Shown in pieces: positions 21,650 through 33,307 of a DNA stretch of 64,000 nucleotides; position 1 is the stretch's first letter, and each line of letters opens with the position of its first letter. The notes below the pieces were generated by a model. It worked only from the letters and a program-made list of their open reading frames with translations. It was not told where the DNA came from and made no database searches. The stretch lies in assembly GCA_015680685.1 (NCBI GenBank), contig MNCI01008068.1, positions 312,036 to 376,035 on the forward strand, in the 5' to 3' direction. A program made the position numbers and the translations under genes. The DNA comes from Gnetum montanum. Its lineage: Eukaryota; Streptophyta; Gnetopsida; Gnetales; Gnetaceae.

Positions 21650-22803
21650 TTATCTGGTCAGGGGTTGGCCTTTGACTGTTGAGATGGCTTTACTTCTTTT
21701 GGGATTTGATGAATTCATGCAAAAATTTGAACATTCAGCAGCAGCTGCTGCTGCTGCTGCCATGCCAGGCCAGACATGCATGCACAATGAAAATAGGCGG
21801 AGCAGCAGAAGAATCCTACTGTTTTTGCTTTGGATTTTGAAAACAGAAAAGAAAATTACTTGGCAAGGACAAGGTACACAGGAGCTGCTGCTAGCTTGGC
21901 CTGGACTGGATGTGTGGTCAGGCAAATCATTTAAAGCCAAACTGGTCAAGAACATCATGACTTGGAAAACATCAAAAGAAGGAAACAAAAATAAAAAGAG
22001 GCAAAACATAATTGTGAAAAAAAAAAAAAGGTGATCATGAGAGTGACTTGCTGCTGTTTTTACTTTTTGCTCGTCTGCAGCCACAGCAGAGGCAATTGTT
22101 GCTGCCTTTGTTTTTGCTGCTGGGCTCATCAAAGCCAGGCAGTGCTGTTCTTTTCATTCACTCAAAGCTCTCCTTTTTTATTGAAGTGTGCCAGAGACCC
22201 TGCAAGTTTGCAAATGCCAAAACCAATACCAACGTCATGCACTCATGCTTCTTCTTCTGATTCTTCTTCTTGTTCTGCCATTATTAACCTCACATCTGCT
22301 GCTACACCAACACCAACCATCAACCCCCACCCTCGGAAATGTGAGCACTAATTTAACCCCATCATCACCGCCAACACCATTGATGCTCCCCAGACTTTAC
22401 TTGCTTCTCTTCTCCTCCTCCTCCTCTGAGTTTTTGCTCAGAAAGTGCCAAAAAAACCATCAAAAAAAAATTACCCAGGATATTGCAGGTTTTTTTTTCT
22501 TGGGGCTCTGATTGATTGTCTGCAAAGCCAAGTAGAGGAGGAGGAAGAGATGATGATGATGATGTTGTTGTGCAATTGAGTGAGTGTGAGAGAGGGGGAT
22601 CGATACTGATGATGTTGATGTTTCTCCACTGCCTTCATTTTTGCAACAACCAAGCCGCACTGTGTGTCTGTATAGGGGCCACCATGGCCCCGGAGGGGTG
22701 TTTATAGCCTGGCTGGAGGGTTTTCTGCGGCCTTTTGCTGTTCTGGCTCAATTTTGTTCTGCCAGGGTTTTGTGGGTTCGGCCTGGATTCGCCCCCATTT
22801 CAG
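21650..22803 (+). promoter_or_regulatory. Promoter and 5' leader region of the F-box/kelch gene
   Basis: About 1.15 kb with clearly different composition: a CAG/CTG run at 21735-21761, CT-rich and GA-rich tracts (22250-22440, 22530-22600) and an (ATG)n run at 22550-22565. Plant promoters and leaders often show such tracts. The transcription start cannot be fixed. The leader would contain several upstream ATGs, including those in the (ATG)n run, which could limit translation. Short ORFs here shift with the repeats and are not credible genes. Confidence 0.45.
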
Positions 22804-25517
22804 ATGACGCTCGTCGATTCCTCCAATATGCAGCGTGGGATTCAGCCCCCTCTGGTAAGATGAATGCAATTTCCTGGATTTCAGTGGGTTTGGGTTTCCT
22901 TTTTGTTTGTGGGTTTTGCTTTTTCTAAGGTATCTGCGTGCAATTTGGTATTGTGGAGATCTGGGTTCCTTGAAAGATGGGCCTGATTTTTTGTCTCTTT
23001 TTCAAGAAAACATATGAAGTATGGTTTAGCTGTGATGATATGTGATATTTTCGGCACACTTTTTGAAGTATAAGTTGCAAGAATATTTCTCTGTTTTGGC
23101 CTTGCACTCTTCAGAGGGGAATACTGGCCTTATGGACGTTAAGCAAATAAAAACTCCTCTCGGGGACACAGATCTGTCAGAATTTCTCAATATCCCCATG
23201 CATTTCGATGTCGGTTGCATTTGAAATGTGGCTTTTGAGACTAACAAGTTGCTGATAACACAGTTTGTGCACTTAAACTGTCAAAACTGAAATTTTCACT
23301 GAGATTATTTTAGGTAGGTTAGATATTTGACTATTCTGGTTATGAAGCAGAAGAACATTTTAACGTATCCCAAGTGTGGACCTATAACGGTGATAAATAG
23401 CTTTGATGCTTGCCTGGATCAGCTTTGACCCTAACCGTGAGAAAATAGTAAGACCTAATATGTGGTACTTAGAAACTGTTATTTGTTTTTACAGAAGGAA
23501 GGATCTATTCAATTTGGTTTAGATACTCGGTTTTATGAAAAAAAAAAAAATCTCCAAAGTGTGATGAAAGATTTGAGCATGGATCAACAAGAATAGAGAA
23601 ATGTATGGCGCAAAAGCCCATAAAGCAGATACGAAATAGATGAGATAAGGCTATGATGTTGGTGATGTGGAGATTAAGAAAATCACCGCAATACAAAAAA
23701 AAACTTGAATATGACGAGCTTAATTTTGTTTTTGTTTAACAGTGTTCTTTAATGATCTTGAATCCTTGAAATACAGTAATATGCAAGATTCTATAGTCAC
23801 GGTAAAACATACCACGATAAAGTAAGATTTCTGGCTGTAACCTAAATTTGTTAAAATAAGATGAAAATTGCTGTACATCATTGGCAGTTGCAAAATGACA
23901 AATCTTTTATATTGGTATTCAAAAAAGAAAAATCTGTATGTGAAATGGTAAACATTGTAGTATGGGTGCAGGTTTTATTTATGTGGAGATAACTGTACCT
24001 ATTTACTTTGTAGGTTTATGTTCTCATGGACAATGACTTCCATTTCTTTTTGCACTGAAATTGAAAGTAATGTGTTTTATCATGTGCATGTAGAGAACTA
24101 GATCAAAATTCTATTGTGTGTATCATAACCATTTCAAATACGCCATTACATATCTTAATATAGAGATGAGTAAGCAGAATTAGAGAAAAAAACCGCAGTT
24201 GATAAGACTACTTTGTTTAATCTGAATCTTTCCTGCCTGTAATTGAATAAATTTTATGCCTTTCAGGTTGATGCCACAGGATGCTATTGCAGGGTTGACA
24301 CTGGCCTTAGAACAGTTGCCGGTGCAAAGAAATTTGTACCAGGGGCAAAGTTATGCATACAGCCTGAGATTAAACCTTCCATCAGAGGATCTAAGGGTAA
24401 ATCCAGAAAAGGTGAAAAGAACAAAGTCCCTTCCTCTTTGATGCCTGGCCTTCCTGATGACTTGGCTATAGCTTGTTTAATTCGTGTTCCTCGAATAGAA
24501 CATAGAAAACTTCGGCTTGTCTGCAAAAAGTGGTATAGATTACTGGCAGGAAATTTTTTCTACACATTAAGGAAGAGATTAGGCATGGCAGAGGAATGGG
24601 TATATGTAATAAAGAGAGATAGAGATGGTCGCATATCATGGCATGCCTTTGATCCTGTATATCAGCTCTGGCAACCCCTTCCTCCTGTACCTGGGGAATA
24701 TTCTGAAGCTGTTGGGTTTGGTTGTGCTGTTCTTAGTGGCTGTCATTTGTACCTATTTGGGGGTAAGGATCCCATTAAGGGTTCAATGAGACGGGTGGTT
24801 TACTACAGTGCAAGGACTAATAAGTGGCACCGTGCACCTGATATGTTAAGGAGAAGACATTTTTTTGGATCTTGTGTAATAAATAACTGCCTATATGTTG
24901 CTGGTGGTGAATGTGAAGGAATTCACAGGACTTTAAGATCAGCAGAGGTTTACGATCCAAATAGGAATAGATGGTCATACATTTCGGACATGAGCACAGC
25001 CATGGTTCCATTTATTGGTGTTGTATACAATGGTAGATGGTTCTTGAAAGGACTGGGATCTCAACGGCAAGTTATGAGTGAAATGTATGTTCCTGCTACC
25101 AATCACTGGTCTCCTGTCTATGATGGCATGGTTGCTGGGTGGCGAAATCCTAGTATCTCTTTGAATGGACAGTTATATGCCCTAGACTGTAGAGATGGGT
25201 GTAAACTTAGAATCTATGACAGTACAACTGATTCATGGCAAAAGTATGTTGACAGCAGGCTACATTTGGGCAATTCTCGTGCCTTAGAAGCAGCAGCTTT
25301 GCTTCCACTAAATGGCAAGCTTTGCATTATTCGAAATAACATGAGCATTGCTCTAGTTGATGTGGCAAATGCTGATAAAGTAAGATCAGGACAGCTGTGG
25401 GAAACCATTGCAGGCAAAGGTCATTTCAAAACTTTTGTCACAAATTTGTGGTCAAATATTGCAGGAAGAAACAGGCTAAAGAGCCACATTGTTCATTGTC
25501 AAGTACTTCAAGCATAG
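22804..25517 (+). CDS. SAGL1: F-box/kelch-repeat protein, At1g55270 (SAGL1)-like
   Basis: The only intact gene in the window: exon 1 at 22804-22854, intron 22855-24266 (GTAAGA...TTTCAG, phase 0), exon 2 at 24267-25517; 433 residues. The first in-frame ATG after a stop at 22705 is 22804; 22828 is a possible alternative. Visible parts: short N-terminus RGIQPPLVDATG, F-box at about 76-119 (GLPDDLAIACLIRVPRIEHR), then kelch repeats from about 160 (LYLFGGKDPIKG, LYVAGGECEGI, each followed by a W). The family assembles into SCF ubiquitin ligases: the F-box binds SKP1/ASK and the kelch propeller binds the substrate. Length and sequence match Arabidopsis At1g55270, which I recall as SAGL1, linked to cuticular wax control. 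Substrate in this species is inference. Confidence 0.95.
22855..24266 (+). other. Intron 1 of the F-box/kelch gene
   Basis: 1412 bp, donor CTG|GTAAGA, acceptor TTTCAG|GTTGAT. Splicing joins CCT CTG to GTT GAT and gives PPLVDATG, as expected for the family, which confirms both sites. Nothing else is recognised inside. Confidence 0.85.
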
Positions 25518-26054
25518 TAGTAGTTCTGTAGTGAATACGATGGTTCATCTTCAAATGGGGACTCTTAACTTAGAATGTTTTTATGTTCACCTGGTCACTG
25601 CATCACATAACAGTGATCTGGTGACTCCATAAGTTTTGATAAAGCCTTATGTCAGTATATTAGGCTTCAGACTATTGGATAAATTCAAGGGCATTTTGTT
25701 GATGACAGGTGAATTTATATGCAATATAGGTGAATGTTACTGTGCTGTGAAAGAGAGGAATTGCAATGTTTACAGCTACAGTTCTTGTCACGTTGTCTAG
25801 TTTCTATGTTTCATCTTTCCTACACCAGAGTGCAGGCCTTGTTTACCAGCTGGGGTCTGTCCTTGGAAAAGTTCAAAATTCAAGCACAGATGTAGTAATA
25901 CAACTCTTAGGGCAGTATCTAAAGTTCTATTGCTTGGAAGATGAACTTTTTCATTGATCTCTACATTGGGCGAGCTGGTAGCAAATGAGATCTACAGTAA
26001 TTTCTGTCAATGACATGTATGCTTTATCCAGAAGGCTCTGATGTTTCTTGTGTA

Positions 26055-26060
26055 AATAAA
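26055..26060 (+). terminator. Possible polyadenylation signal
   Basis: AATAAA about 540 bases after the stop codon, followed by an A-run and a T-rich stretch. Plant signals are loose, so nearer sites are possible. Confidence 0.3.
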
Positions 26061-26099
26061 AAAACAATCATTGAATCTTTCATCAGTTTGGTTGTTTAA

Positions 26100-27780
26100 C
26101 AATTTCACTAGCAAACTGATGACAGTATTTTTCAATCCAGATTTCAAGAAACTCCAAGGACTGAAAAAAGTTTCACATATCTGAACGGGTTGAAGCTTGT
26201 CTGAAATTGTCTAAGCATCAAGGCCAAATCATTCTGAGGCAGCTTTGAATAGACAGACAGAATATTTCATTATATGGGTCAATCACAATGATTGCACTAC
26301 TGTTGGATTTTTGTGGGTAAATTGCTACTACAGTACTTAAATTTAATGGATATTTTTTGTACTCGGCACTAGCGATAGGAAGCTTCACATCAGATGCCTC
26401 TGATTAAATGTTTTTTTCAAGCTTTCTTGTAATACTGTTTCTAGGTTATAACCCTGATTTTCTAATGTATCAAATTATTCTTATTGTATTGTCTTTTGTT
26501 ATCTGGGAACAAGTAGCATGTTGGTTTTTTGATTTTTTAAACTGAAGTAGCACCTGTCGGATAGGATATCTGGGTTTATGTAACATGTTTGTCATGCGTC
26601 TTGCAAATAATGTTTTTTCTCTCTTATGCTAGAATTAGCGGATGTGTCATGCTTTATTACATATTTTTGCTCATTAACATTCACTGGATTCGAAAATGTA
26701 TGAATGTTGTAACAAGGCTTTGCGATAAAACATTTTGCAAATTCTAAGATTCTATTTCTCAGATTATTTATTTTTTGAAAGTTTTTTCGGGAGAGGTTTG
26801 ATTTGCAATTGTATGTAAGGTTGCATATTTTGTAATGGCTGCTTGCACCATGGATCAGTTTTCCAAATGCCTAAACAGAAAATCGTTTTCGTACTTTTAT
26901 CTTGTTCATGGTTACTGCAGATTTATTGGAGCATGCGTTTACTTTCTATGCGTAATTGAAAATAATTTATTGAAAATCCATTTGGTTTTAGTTTCATCTA
27001 TGTCAAACTACAAGTTTACTTGCGATGCATATACAATCAATGAATTTTCCATTTTCTAAATGTTTAATTATGCTTAAAACTTTCATTGTGCTTTCAATTT
27101 TATTTTATTATTGTACTGTCTTTTTACTTGTTGAAAAACGTTTAAGGTTAATGCTTCAGCAAAATAATGATACGTCTTAGCATAACCTAGAGATATGAAA
27201 CTTACAATCTGCAAGTTCTAACACACTCATGCTCTGCCCTATTTCTGTTTTAACAATAACATCAAACAAAAGAAAGAGATCACTTATAAAATTGAAAATA
27301 ACAAGTGCCAATTATCATAGGATGCTGGGAGTGGATTATAAAACAAAGGGAGTTTTCTGAATGACGTCCTCGTCTTTTTGAAGAGAGAAGAAATGTGTCA
27401 AGGGCAGGAAATTTAGAATGATGATGCTCGTAAGAAGAAAATTACAGCACTGCGTTTTAAAAAAATTGTAATGAACTTAGTGTTCAAGATTACATCTTTG
27501 TGAAGTTCCTTGTTTTAGCTTCTTGCTTTTATCATAAATATCATTTTAAAAAACTTGAAATTAACGTATATCATTATTTTACGATGGTTGCGTTTTTCAA
27601 TCTGGTTTGCTAGTTGCATTGCCCACCTTTGCCACCGAATCATGAATGTTTAATCGTAATTTGTAAGGGATAGAATTTAAACTTTTCTCTAAATTGTCAC
27701 ATAAGGTACCAACATATAATGTGTGTTGCATGATGTTAATCAACCTCATAAGATGTAATACAAGAAAATAAGATGCATTA
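26100..27780. other. AT-rich intergenic DNA downstream of the host gene
   Basis: About 1.7 kb with no ORF of interest and no recognised repeat. Small ORFs at 26835-27059 and 27597-27818 have no motif and a noncoding composition. Confidence 0.45.
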
Positions 27781-27784
27781 CAAG

Positions 27785-28480
27785 TGAAGATACAAAATCT
27801 TTTTAACAATAGGTACATAAATTATTAACTAAGTGCATAGTGCAGTGAAGATTAAGCTAAATGGCATGAAAAGAAAATGCATTAAATGTAAATTTAGAAT
27901 ATGTTAGGGTGCTCTAATGAATAGGAATTAATCTCGATCTTATGGCATGGTGTTTAGGTACAATTCACTTGAATAAGACTTGGTATAAGTAACTTAGATC
28001 CATGTTGTAGGCACTTGTTAACTATTCTCTAAGTTATGAAATGAAAAGTAATAACGAAGTGTTAACCAAATGGTAAGACACTTGATTTGGAAGCTCCCTG
28101 TCATGGGGTTAATTTCGATGGGCAATGCCGAGTTATATCAAATTCTAATTGGACTATCTATCTTGAGGTATACTATGTTTCCCTTATTTTGGGTTCCAAA
28201 ACCCCCTCTAAGATATGAAATGAAGCTACAAAAATCTAGTTACAAGTATGATTGAGAAGGTACATTCAATGTAGTAGGTGGATAGTATTTATAGACTTTA
28301 TTAGCTCCAAAATACATTGTATCTACCACATCATATGGAAATGTATGACATCGTAGTTATGATGTCCTAGCACACACAAAATGCTTTATCATATCTCCAT
28401 AACTAACAAAAAACTTATCCTTGAGTTAAACAAAATTGGGACAGTTTATGGAAAAATTATGGCAACGACTTGACTAATTG
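27785..28480 (-). repeat. Truncated LTR of an Athila-like element, minus strand
   Basis: The segment TACAATTCACTTGAATAAGA (27959-27978) and the following GTAGGCACTTGTTAACTATTC align with TACAATTTGCTTGAATAAAG and the equivalent DNA of the LTR at 7983-8760. A TATA-like TATTTATAGAC (28278-28288) and a decayed polypurine side (CTTATCCTTGAGTT at 28402) keep the same order. This makes it a 3' LTR whose element body continues to the right, split by LINE B. It is interrupted by a SINE candidate. Confidence 0.6.
28027..28223 (+). mobile_element. SINE candidate with an 18-bp target duplication
   Basis: CTCTAAGTTATGAAATGA (28027-28044) and CTCTAAGATATGAAATGA (28206-28223) flank about 161 bp absent from the related LTRs. 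The insert starts tRNA-like: TTAACCAAATGG (box A-like, one mismatch) at 28061-28072 and GGTTAATTTCG near 28108 (degenerate box B). No A- or T-tail is obvious, so the class is probable, not proven; the insertion itself is well supported. Confidence 0.6.
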
Positions 28481-28536
28481 ACTAAGTGACTTGATTATCA
28501 CATTCCATTATCTATTTGAGTGATTTACAAAATGAC

Positions 28537-28550
28537 AAAAGACTAGACAC
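28537..28550 (+). repeat. Left 14-bp target-site duplication of LINE B
   Basis: AAAAGACTAGACAC, repeated at 30048-30061. Confidence 0.75.
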
Positions 28551-30047
28551 AAGTGCTAAGATTCTTTATCTAGAAGTTTTAGTAGCAAGGGTTTCAACGA
28601 TGAGGGTTTTAGTGTTGATCTAAGGCAGCAAGGGATTTGACATTGATATTACGTGCAATAGTGCTAGATTTAGTAGGTGATCCTTCAAGTGGAACCATCG
28701 CTTCTTTGCCGTTCTACGAATTGCTTGATGATTTATATGAATCTATTACTTGATGATTTATATGAATCTATTACTCAAGAAATTTGTAGAATGTAAATTT
28801 TTATGCAAATTCTAGGTTATTTACTTTGTTCCTCAAGTGTTTTAAATAATTTAAATTTGGTTTGGAAAAATCAAGGTTTGGATGTTGTCCATGCTCATTA
28901 TTTGTTAAACTCATTTTTACTGGTAGAATTTGTTCATTCAACGATGGTTTCTAAGGCCCTCAATATCGGTGTTTTCAATCATCATCATACTTTATTGATT
29001 ATTCAAAAGTGGACTCCCTCATTTAATTCAACATCTCTGAATTTTGAAAGGTTCACTGTTTTGTTGAATTGCTTAATCTTCTATTAATTTTTCAAAAAGT
29101 TGAAAGGGATATTGTCTCTTGTATTGGGCCAATCAAGCATTCTAAAACCCTCACTACGGTGAGTGGTTTTTACAAAATTCAATAAATGATTGAAGTGGAT
29201 CTTGATTCTTAAGTGAAAAATTCTTATGTGTTGGTGGAATTGATTATGTGTAGAAGGTTATTTATTGTAATATTCCAAAGTTGTCACTATTATCATCAAG
29301 AGGATCACATGTTTGATTCATGTTCTTTTATGTTGTGAAAAAAAGTAATGCAAACACATCAACAATAAGCTACTGTAAATGCTACTAATGTTTCTTTTGC
29401 AAATGTTATAGATCTTGCTAAGGTTTTTTCTACAAATGATGCAAATCCTAAGATGATTTTTTCCAATTGACATTTCAACAATTAGCCCATCTCTTTCTCT
29501 TATTATTGTTCAATAGAATCTATCTTCAAGGAAGGTTCAAATGAAATTAGTTTCAAAGAATTCTTTAATGACAAAGGGTAAACAAATATATGTTCCTAAG
29601 GTTTCATAGAATCTTATTGTTGATTCAGATGGTTTTCAATTGGTTCTTCATAATAAAAAACATTAAGAAAGTCTATTTATTGGCAATTACATGCCAAATA
29701 TTTAGAAGGACCAACATGTTTAAGATATTTTAATTACTAATAATTTGTTTGTAGCTATTGATCAAGATATGGAGATAATATCTTTTGATGATGTTGATTC
29801 TATTCATAGGGTGTGGGCTTTCTCCTCCTTCACTCAATGTTAATCTTTTCATGGAATGCCTAATTTTCTACCCTCTAGGGAAGGTTTTTTAGGATTGGTT
29901 GCAAGGATGAAAATCTAAAAAACATCTCCAAAATAGTTAAAACTTTTCTTTTTATTGATTTGAAGTTTCTTCTCTTTGTAGTACTCTACTTTTGTGCTTT
30001 GGATTTTTATTTTTAATATGTATATTTTTTGGGTCTGACATCTTGAA
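28551..30047 (+). mobile_element. LINE derivative B (deletion copy)
   Basis: About 1.5 kb, clearly the same sequence as LINE A (7900-7982 plus 14769-16121), with a shorter 5' end and its own 14-bp target duplication. It encodes the decayed ORF1 with a legible zinc knuckle CHYYHQEDHMFDSC (about 29281-29325), then LIFSWN (29838-29856), then the 3' tail ending GGGTCTGACATC. The internal deletion of ORF2 has the same place as in A, so both come from one non-autonomous master rather than from two separate deletions. It carries the empty target site of element 2 near 28635. Confidence 0.8.
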
Positions 30048-30061
30048 AAAAGACTAGACAC

Positions 30062-30720
30062 GTATAAAAAAGATTACAACATTGCAGATTTCCAAAACCT
30101 TTTTCCATAGTAGGCCTTCATGTTATTTAGGTGTCAATGACTTTTCCTTACTGTGGTTGCTCCTACGATGGATTAGTAGCTTGATCCTACATGCATAAAT
30201 TATCGAGGATCACTTGGTACATCTCAATGTTTATTTGTGGGTCATTAATGGTCCAAGCTAAATTGGCTAGATTGGCAATTGTTGGGATCTTCCATGAACA
30301 TGACAAATTAGAAACATTTTGTTAGCTTGTATAAACTAGACAACGAACAATTTGTGTTTAACATTGAATACTTGAACTTTTTCTTTCAGCTTCTAGTACT
30401 TAGCCAATCTTTTTGCTAGGTACTTTGTGACATCACATTGCTCAGTGTATTGAGTTTAGAGGTTTTCTAGCTCTACCTATGTTGCTTGTAGCTTTCTCTT
30501 TGCTTCATTGTGCAACTTGTTCTCATGGTCAAATAAAGCAAATGTTGCTGCAGCTCATTCCTCTACTTCAGTTCTAGTGTAGCTAGCTATCAACATGGCA
30601 AGATTAGCATATTTAAGGTTAGCGAGCTCTATATAGTACATCAGCATATTCATAGGTCCTTAGTTTTGATTTTTGCCTAGTGTATTATTGTGATTCTATT
30701 AAGAATGTTTTTCTAGATAA
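30062..30720 (-). pseudogene. Coiled-coil accessory ORF, second copy
   Basis: The minus strand reads LANLKYANLAMLIA (about 30630-30590), close to LANLRYANLAMLIAERSRTE at 440-500 of the window, followed by Glu/Ala/Lys-rich sequence (AKRKLQAT). It lies just inside the LTR remnant at 27785-28480 (minus sense, 3' side), the same place as the first copy. Many stops. It confirms that this ORF is a regular part of the Athila-like family. Confidence 0.5.
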
Positions 30721-30925
30721 CTAATGTGCCCACTTTTTTGGTTCATTGTAGATCAATACTAAGTGTGGTTTTGACTTTGTTTCATGTCAGTTTGAGCATC
30801 AAAATCCCTAAAGACATCATCATGGACATATTATTAGCTCTCGAAGATCCCTAAAGGTCATTTAGGTTCACAATCTAGCTTATGAACTTTATTTTGGTGA
30901 CCTTGGGAAAACTCCAAAATTAAAA

Positions 30926-32170
30926 TTTTTCTAAGTGTTGTAGTCTCCCTTCGATACCAAAGGATAAAATACCCCAAAAAAGCTTCATAAAACTCATTTA
31001 TGGCCTTTGGAGGCTTCCAAGGACCACTCGGGGTCATATCTCAGCTTTCTGGCTTTACTTATAGTAACTTTGGAAAATGTCAAGAAAATGTTGAAATTTT
31101 TTCCAAGTGTTGTTGATGCTAATGTTAATGTTGATGTGAGTGTTAACATTAGTGTTGAGAACATCATCTCTAGCACTTTCAAATCTTGTTGAAATTGAAT
31201 TTAACATGTGCAATGAGTTCTTAGGGCTAGGATGACTCATCGACAACAAATTTGGTACTCCAAGTTTTTGAAATTGGCACTTTTTTATAGGTTTTTCTTG
31301 GACTTAGAAAATCAATATTTTTGCTAAGTCTAGAATACTGACAAGGTTGGAACTTACCTTGGCACCTACAAGCCACCTCATGCATCTTGTTTGTAGTATT
31401 TCACAAGTTTACAAGCTTCTTAGCATTAAAAAAACCATCATTCCAACTCACTTTAGGGTCAACTTTGACATCTTGGGTGTTAGAATTTTTAGCTTGAAAA
31501 ATTGCTACAAATTTTTCTAACTTCATGGTTAATGTTGATGCTGATGCTAGTGTCAATGTTACCAAACTTTATGTTGTCCTATTAATCATCATTTTGTAGC
31601 ATTCACAAGCCTCCCCTAATGCTCACCTTCATCTCAGAAAACTTCAACAATGGTTCAGAGGTCAAATGGGATCTTGGGAGTCTAAAAATTATCACTTGGT
31701 GAAAAGGCCAAAATTTTGCTAAGCATTGGTAATGCTGATGCTAATGTTGATGTTATCATTAACATGAGCATTATCACTTTTTCAAATTGACAAGTGACAA
31801 CATCTCTAGGCTTCTTGGACGTCTTGGTGGCATTTGACATTAGTTTAGAGATGAAATAAGGTTTCAAAAGCTTGAAATTCCAATTTTGTCAAAATACCAA
31901 AATTTTGACTAAGTATGACTAACACTAATGTTGATGCTAATGTCAACATTAGCATGTTTGACACTAGTATCATCCAAATCATAGCATCCAAACTTAGCAT
32001 TTAGTACCTTCTCCTAGTCTCACAACTTCCTTGGCATTGTCTCAACATCATTCAACATTAGTTAGAAGGTCAAATGGGACCTTCATAGTTTGGAATTAGC
32101 ACTTTGATAAAATTGTCAAAGTTTGCCTAAGTGTTGATGACATTGACATTGACGTCAGCATCAGCGTCAC
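30926..32170. repeat. Diverged tandem array, seven units of about 175-220 bp
   Basis: A core of the form TTTTGCTAAGTGTTG begins units at about 30926, 31101, 31319, 31512, 31713, 31903 and 32121. In five of them it is followed by a run of GATGCTAATGTTGATG type, often with the reverse CAACATTAG behind it. Between the cores other phrases recur, such as GGTCAAATGGGA(T/C)CTT. The units are strongly diverged. The array lies just upstream of the gag of element D. Tandem arrays are known from Tat/Ogre elements. Confidence 0.65.
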
Positions 32171-33300
32171 CATGACAGGTCACTATGCTCACCAAAGTTA
32201 AAGGTCAAAGTTGCTATTTTCAAACTCGATGTCAACTTCAAATGAACTATACTTATCTCTAAGTGTGATTTTGGAAATCCTAAGTTAAAATTGTTAACTT
32301 TTAACCTAAAAATATAAGCTCAAAACATAAATTTCAGGTTAGTTTTGTAAGATTTGAGAGTACCTGTCAGATTTTAGAAGATTAAGAGTACCAGCAGCTG
32401 CCACCATCATAGCACCCATGTGTTTTGCAGTCACCTTATACACCTTTAGTGTCACTTTCAGAGATAGAATTTTTAGGCTTCTTCAGCACATTTGCGAGTT
32501 AGAATTTTTTTAGCTCTAGTATTTGTGATGGGGCTCTAAACCAAAATAGCCTTGTTTTGGCTTGAAATTAATCCTGGATTGTGCCTATAGCTTCATCATT
32601 CATATCATAATTCTTCAAATGTTCAATTCCACTCTCCAAATCCATATATTTCTCAAGATTTTAGCTTTTACTCTCAATTTTAATTAACTTATGTTTTTCA
32701 TCTATTGCTTGTAGTTTGCCCTTCCATAGCAGGTGAACACTTTGTGACCTATTAATAAAGTAGTATATTATTTAGGAAGGGATCTGAGACCCTTTCCCTA
32801 ATATCAAAGTCTCAATATTTTAATATTTTATACTAATTTACTTAAATTTTATACATAGTTTTTATCTTACCGCTCATAGTCTGTTGCATATTTAGTTTAT
32901 TTTTATGTAGTTTGCACTCAATTATTTTTTCAGTAATTAATACTTAGCCATTTTTAGCATTAAAACTTTACCTTTTTATTATCTCCCTACTTTTCCTAGT
33001 TTTTGTGTAGTAGGATAAGTTCATATTTGCTTGAAGGTTTCATACCCCTTCATTTCATAATCATTGATATATTGAGGGTTACATTAATCCAAAGACCATT
33101 TATGGCCATGTGCTAAGTATTTTAATACTTAGTTTTTGGAGGTGTCCTTGTAGGAGTGTAAAGAACATTTTTAACACTAAAAGGAGGGCCAATAAGGTTT
33201 CCAGTGTCTTGAACTTATTTTCTAGTAGACTCTTTTTATTTGTTGTTTCTTTTTTACTTGATCCTTATTTTTTTTCTGAGTGAGTCTAGGGAACTCTTGT
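32171..33300. other. AT-rich region, possible 5' untranslated part of element D
   Basis: No coding support. It leads from the array to the first gag codons of element D (33308), so it may be that element's leader; no LTR or PBS was recognised. Confidence 0.3.
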
Positions 33301-33307
33301 TAACATC

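Noticed and set aside
21650-22511. Several overlapping ORFs of 60-160 codons on both strands
   Set aside because: They arise from CAG/CTG, CTT and CT-rich tracts, have low-complexity composition and no motif; the region is better read as promoter and leader.
24243-24266. ATG at 24243 as start of the F-box gene
   Set aside because: The eight codons before 24267 lie in the intron; exon 1 at 22804-22854 gives the family-typical PPLVDATG junction with good splice sites.
25766-25957. 63-codon ORF behind the F-box gene
   Set aside because: Lies in the likely 3' UTR, no motif, ordinary composition.
30926-32170. CRISPR-like array
   Set aside because: Units are long, strongly diverged and contain no constant repeat with unique spacers; the window is plant nuclear DNA.
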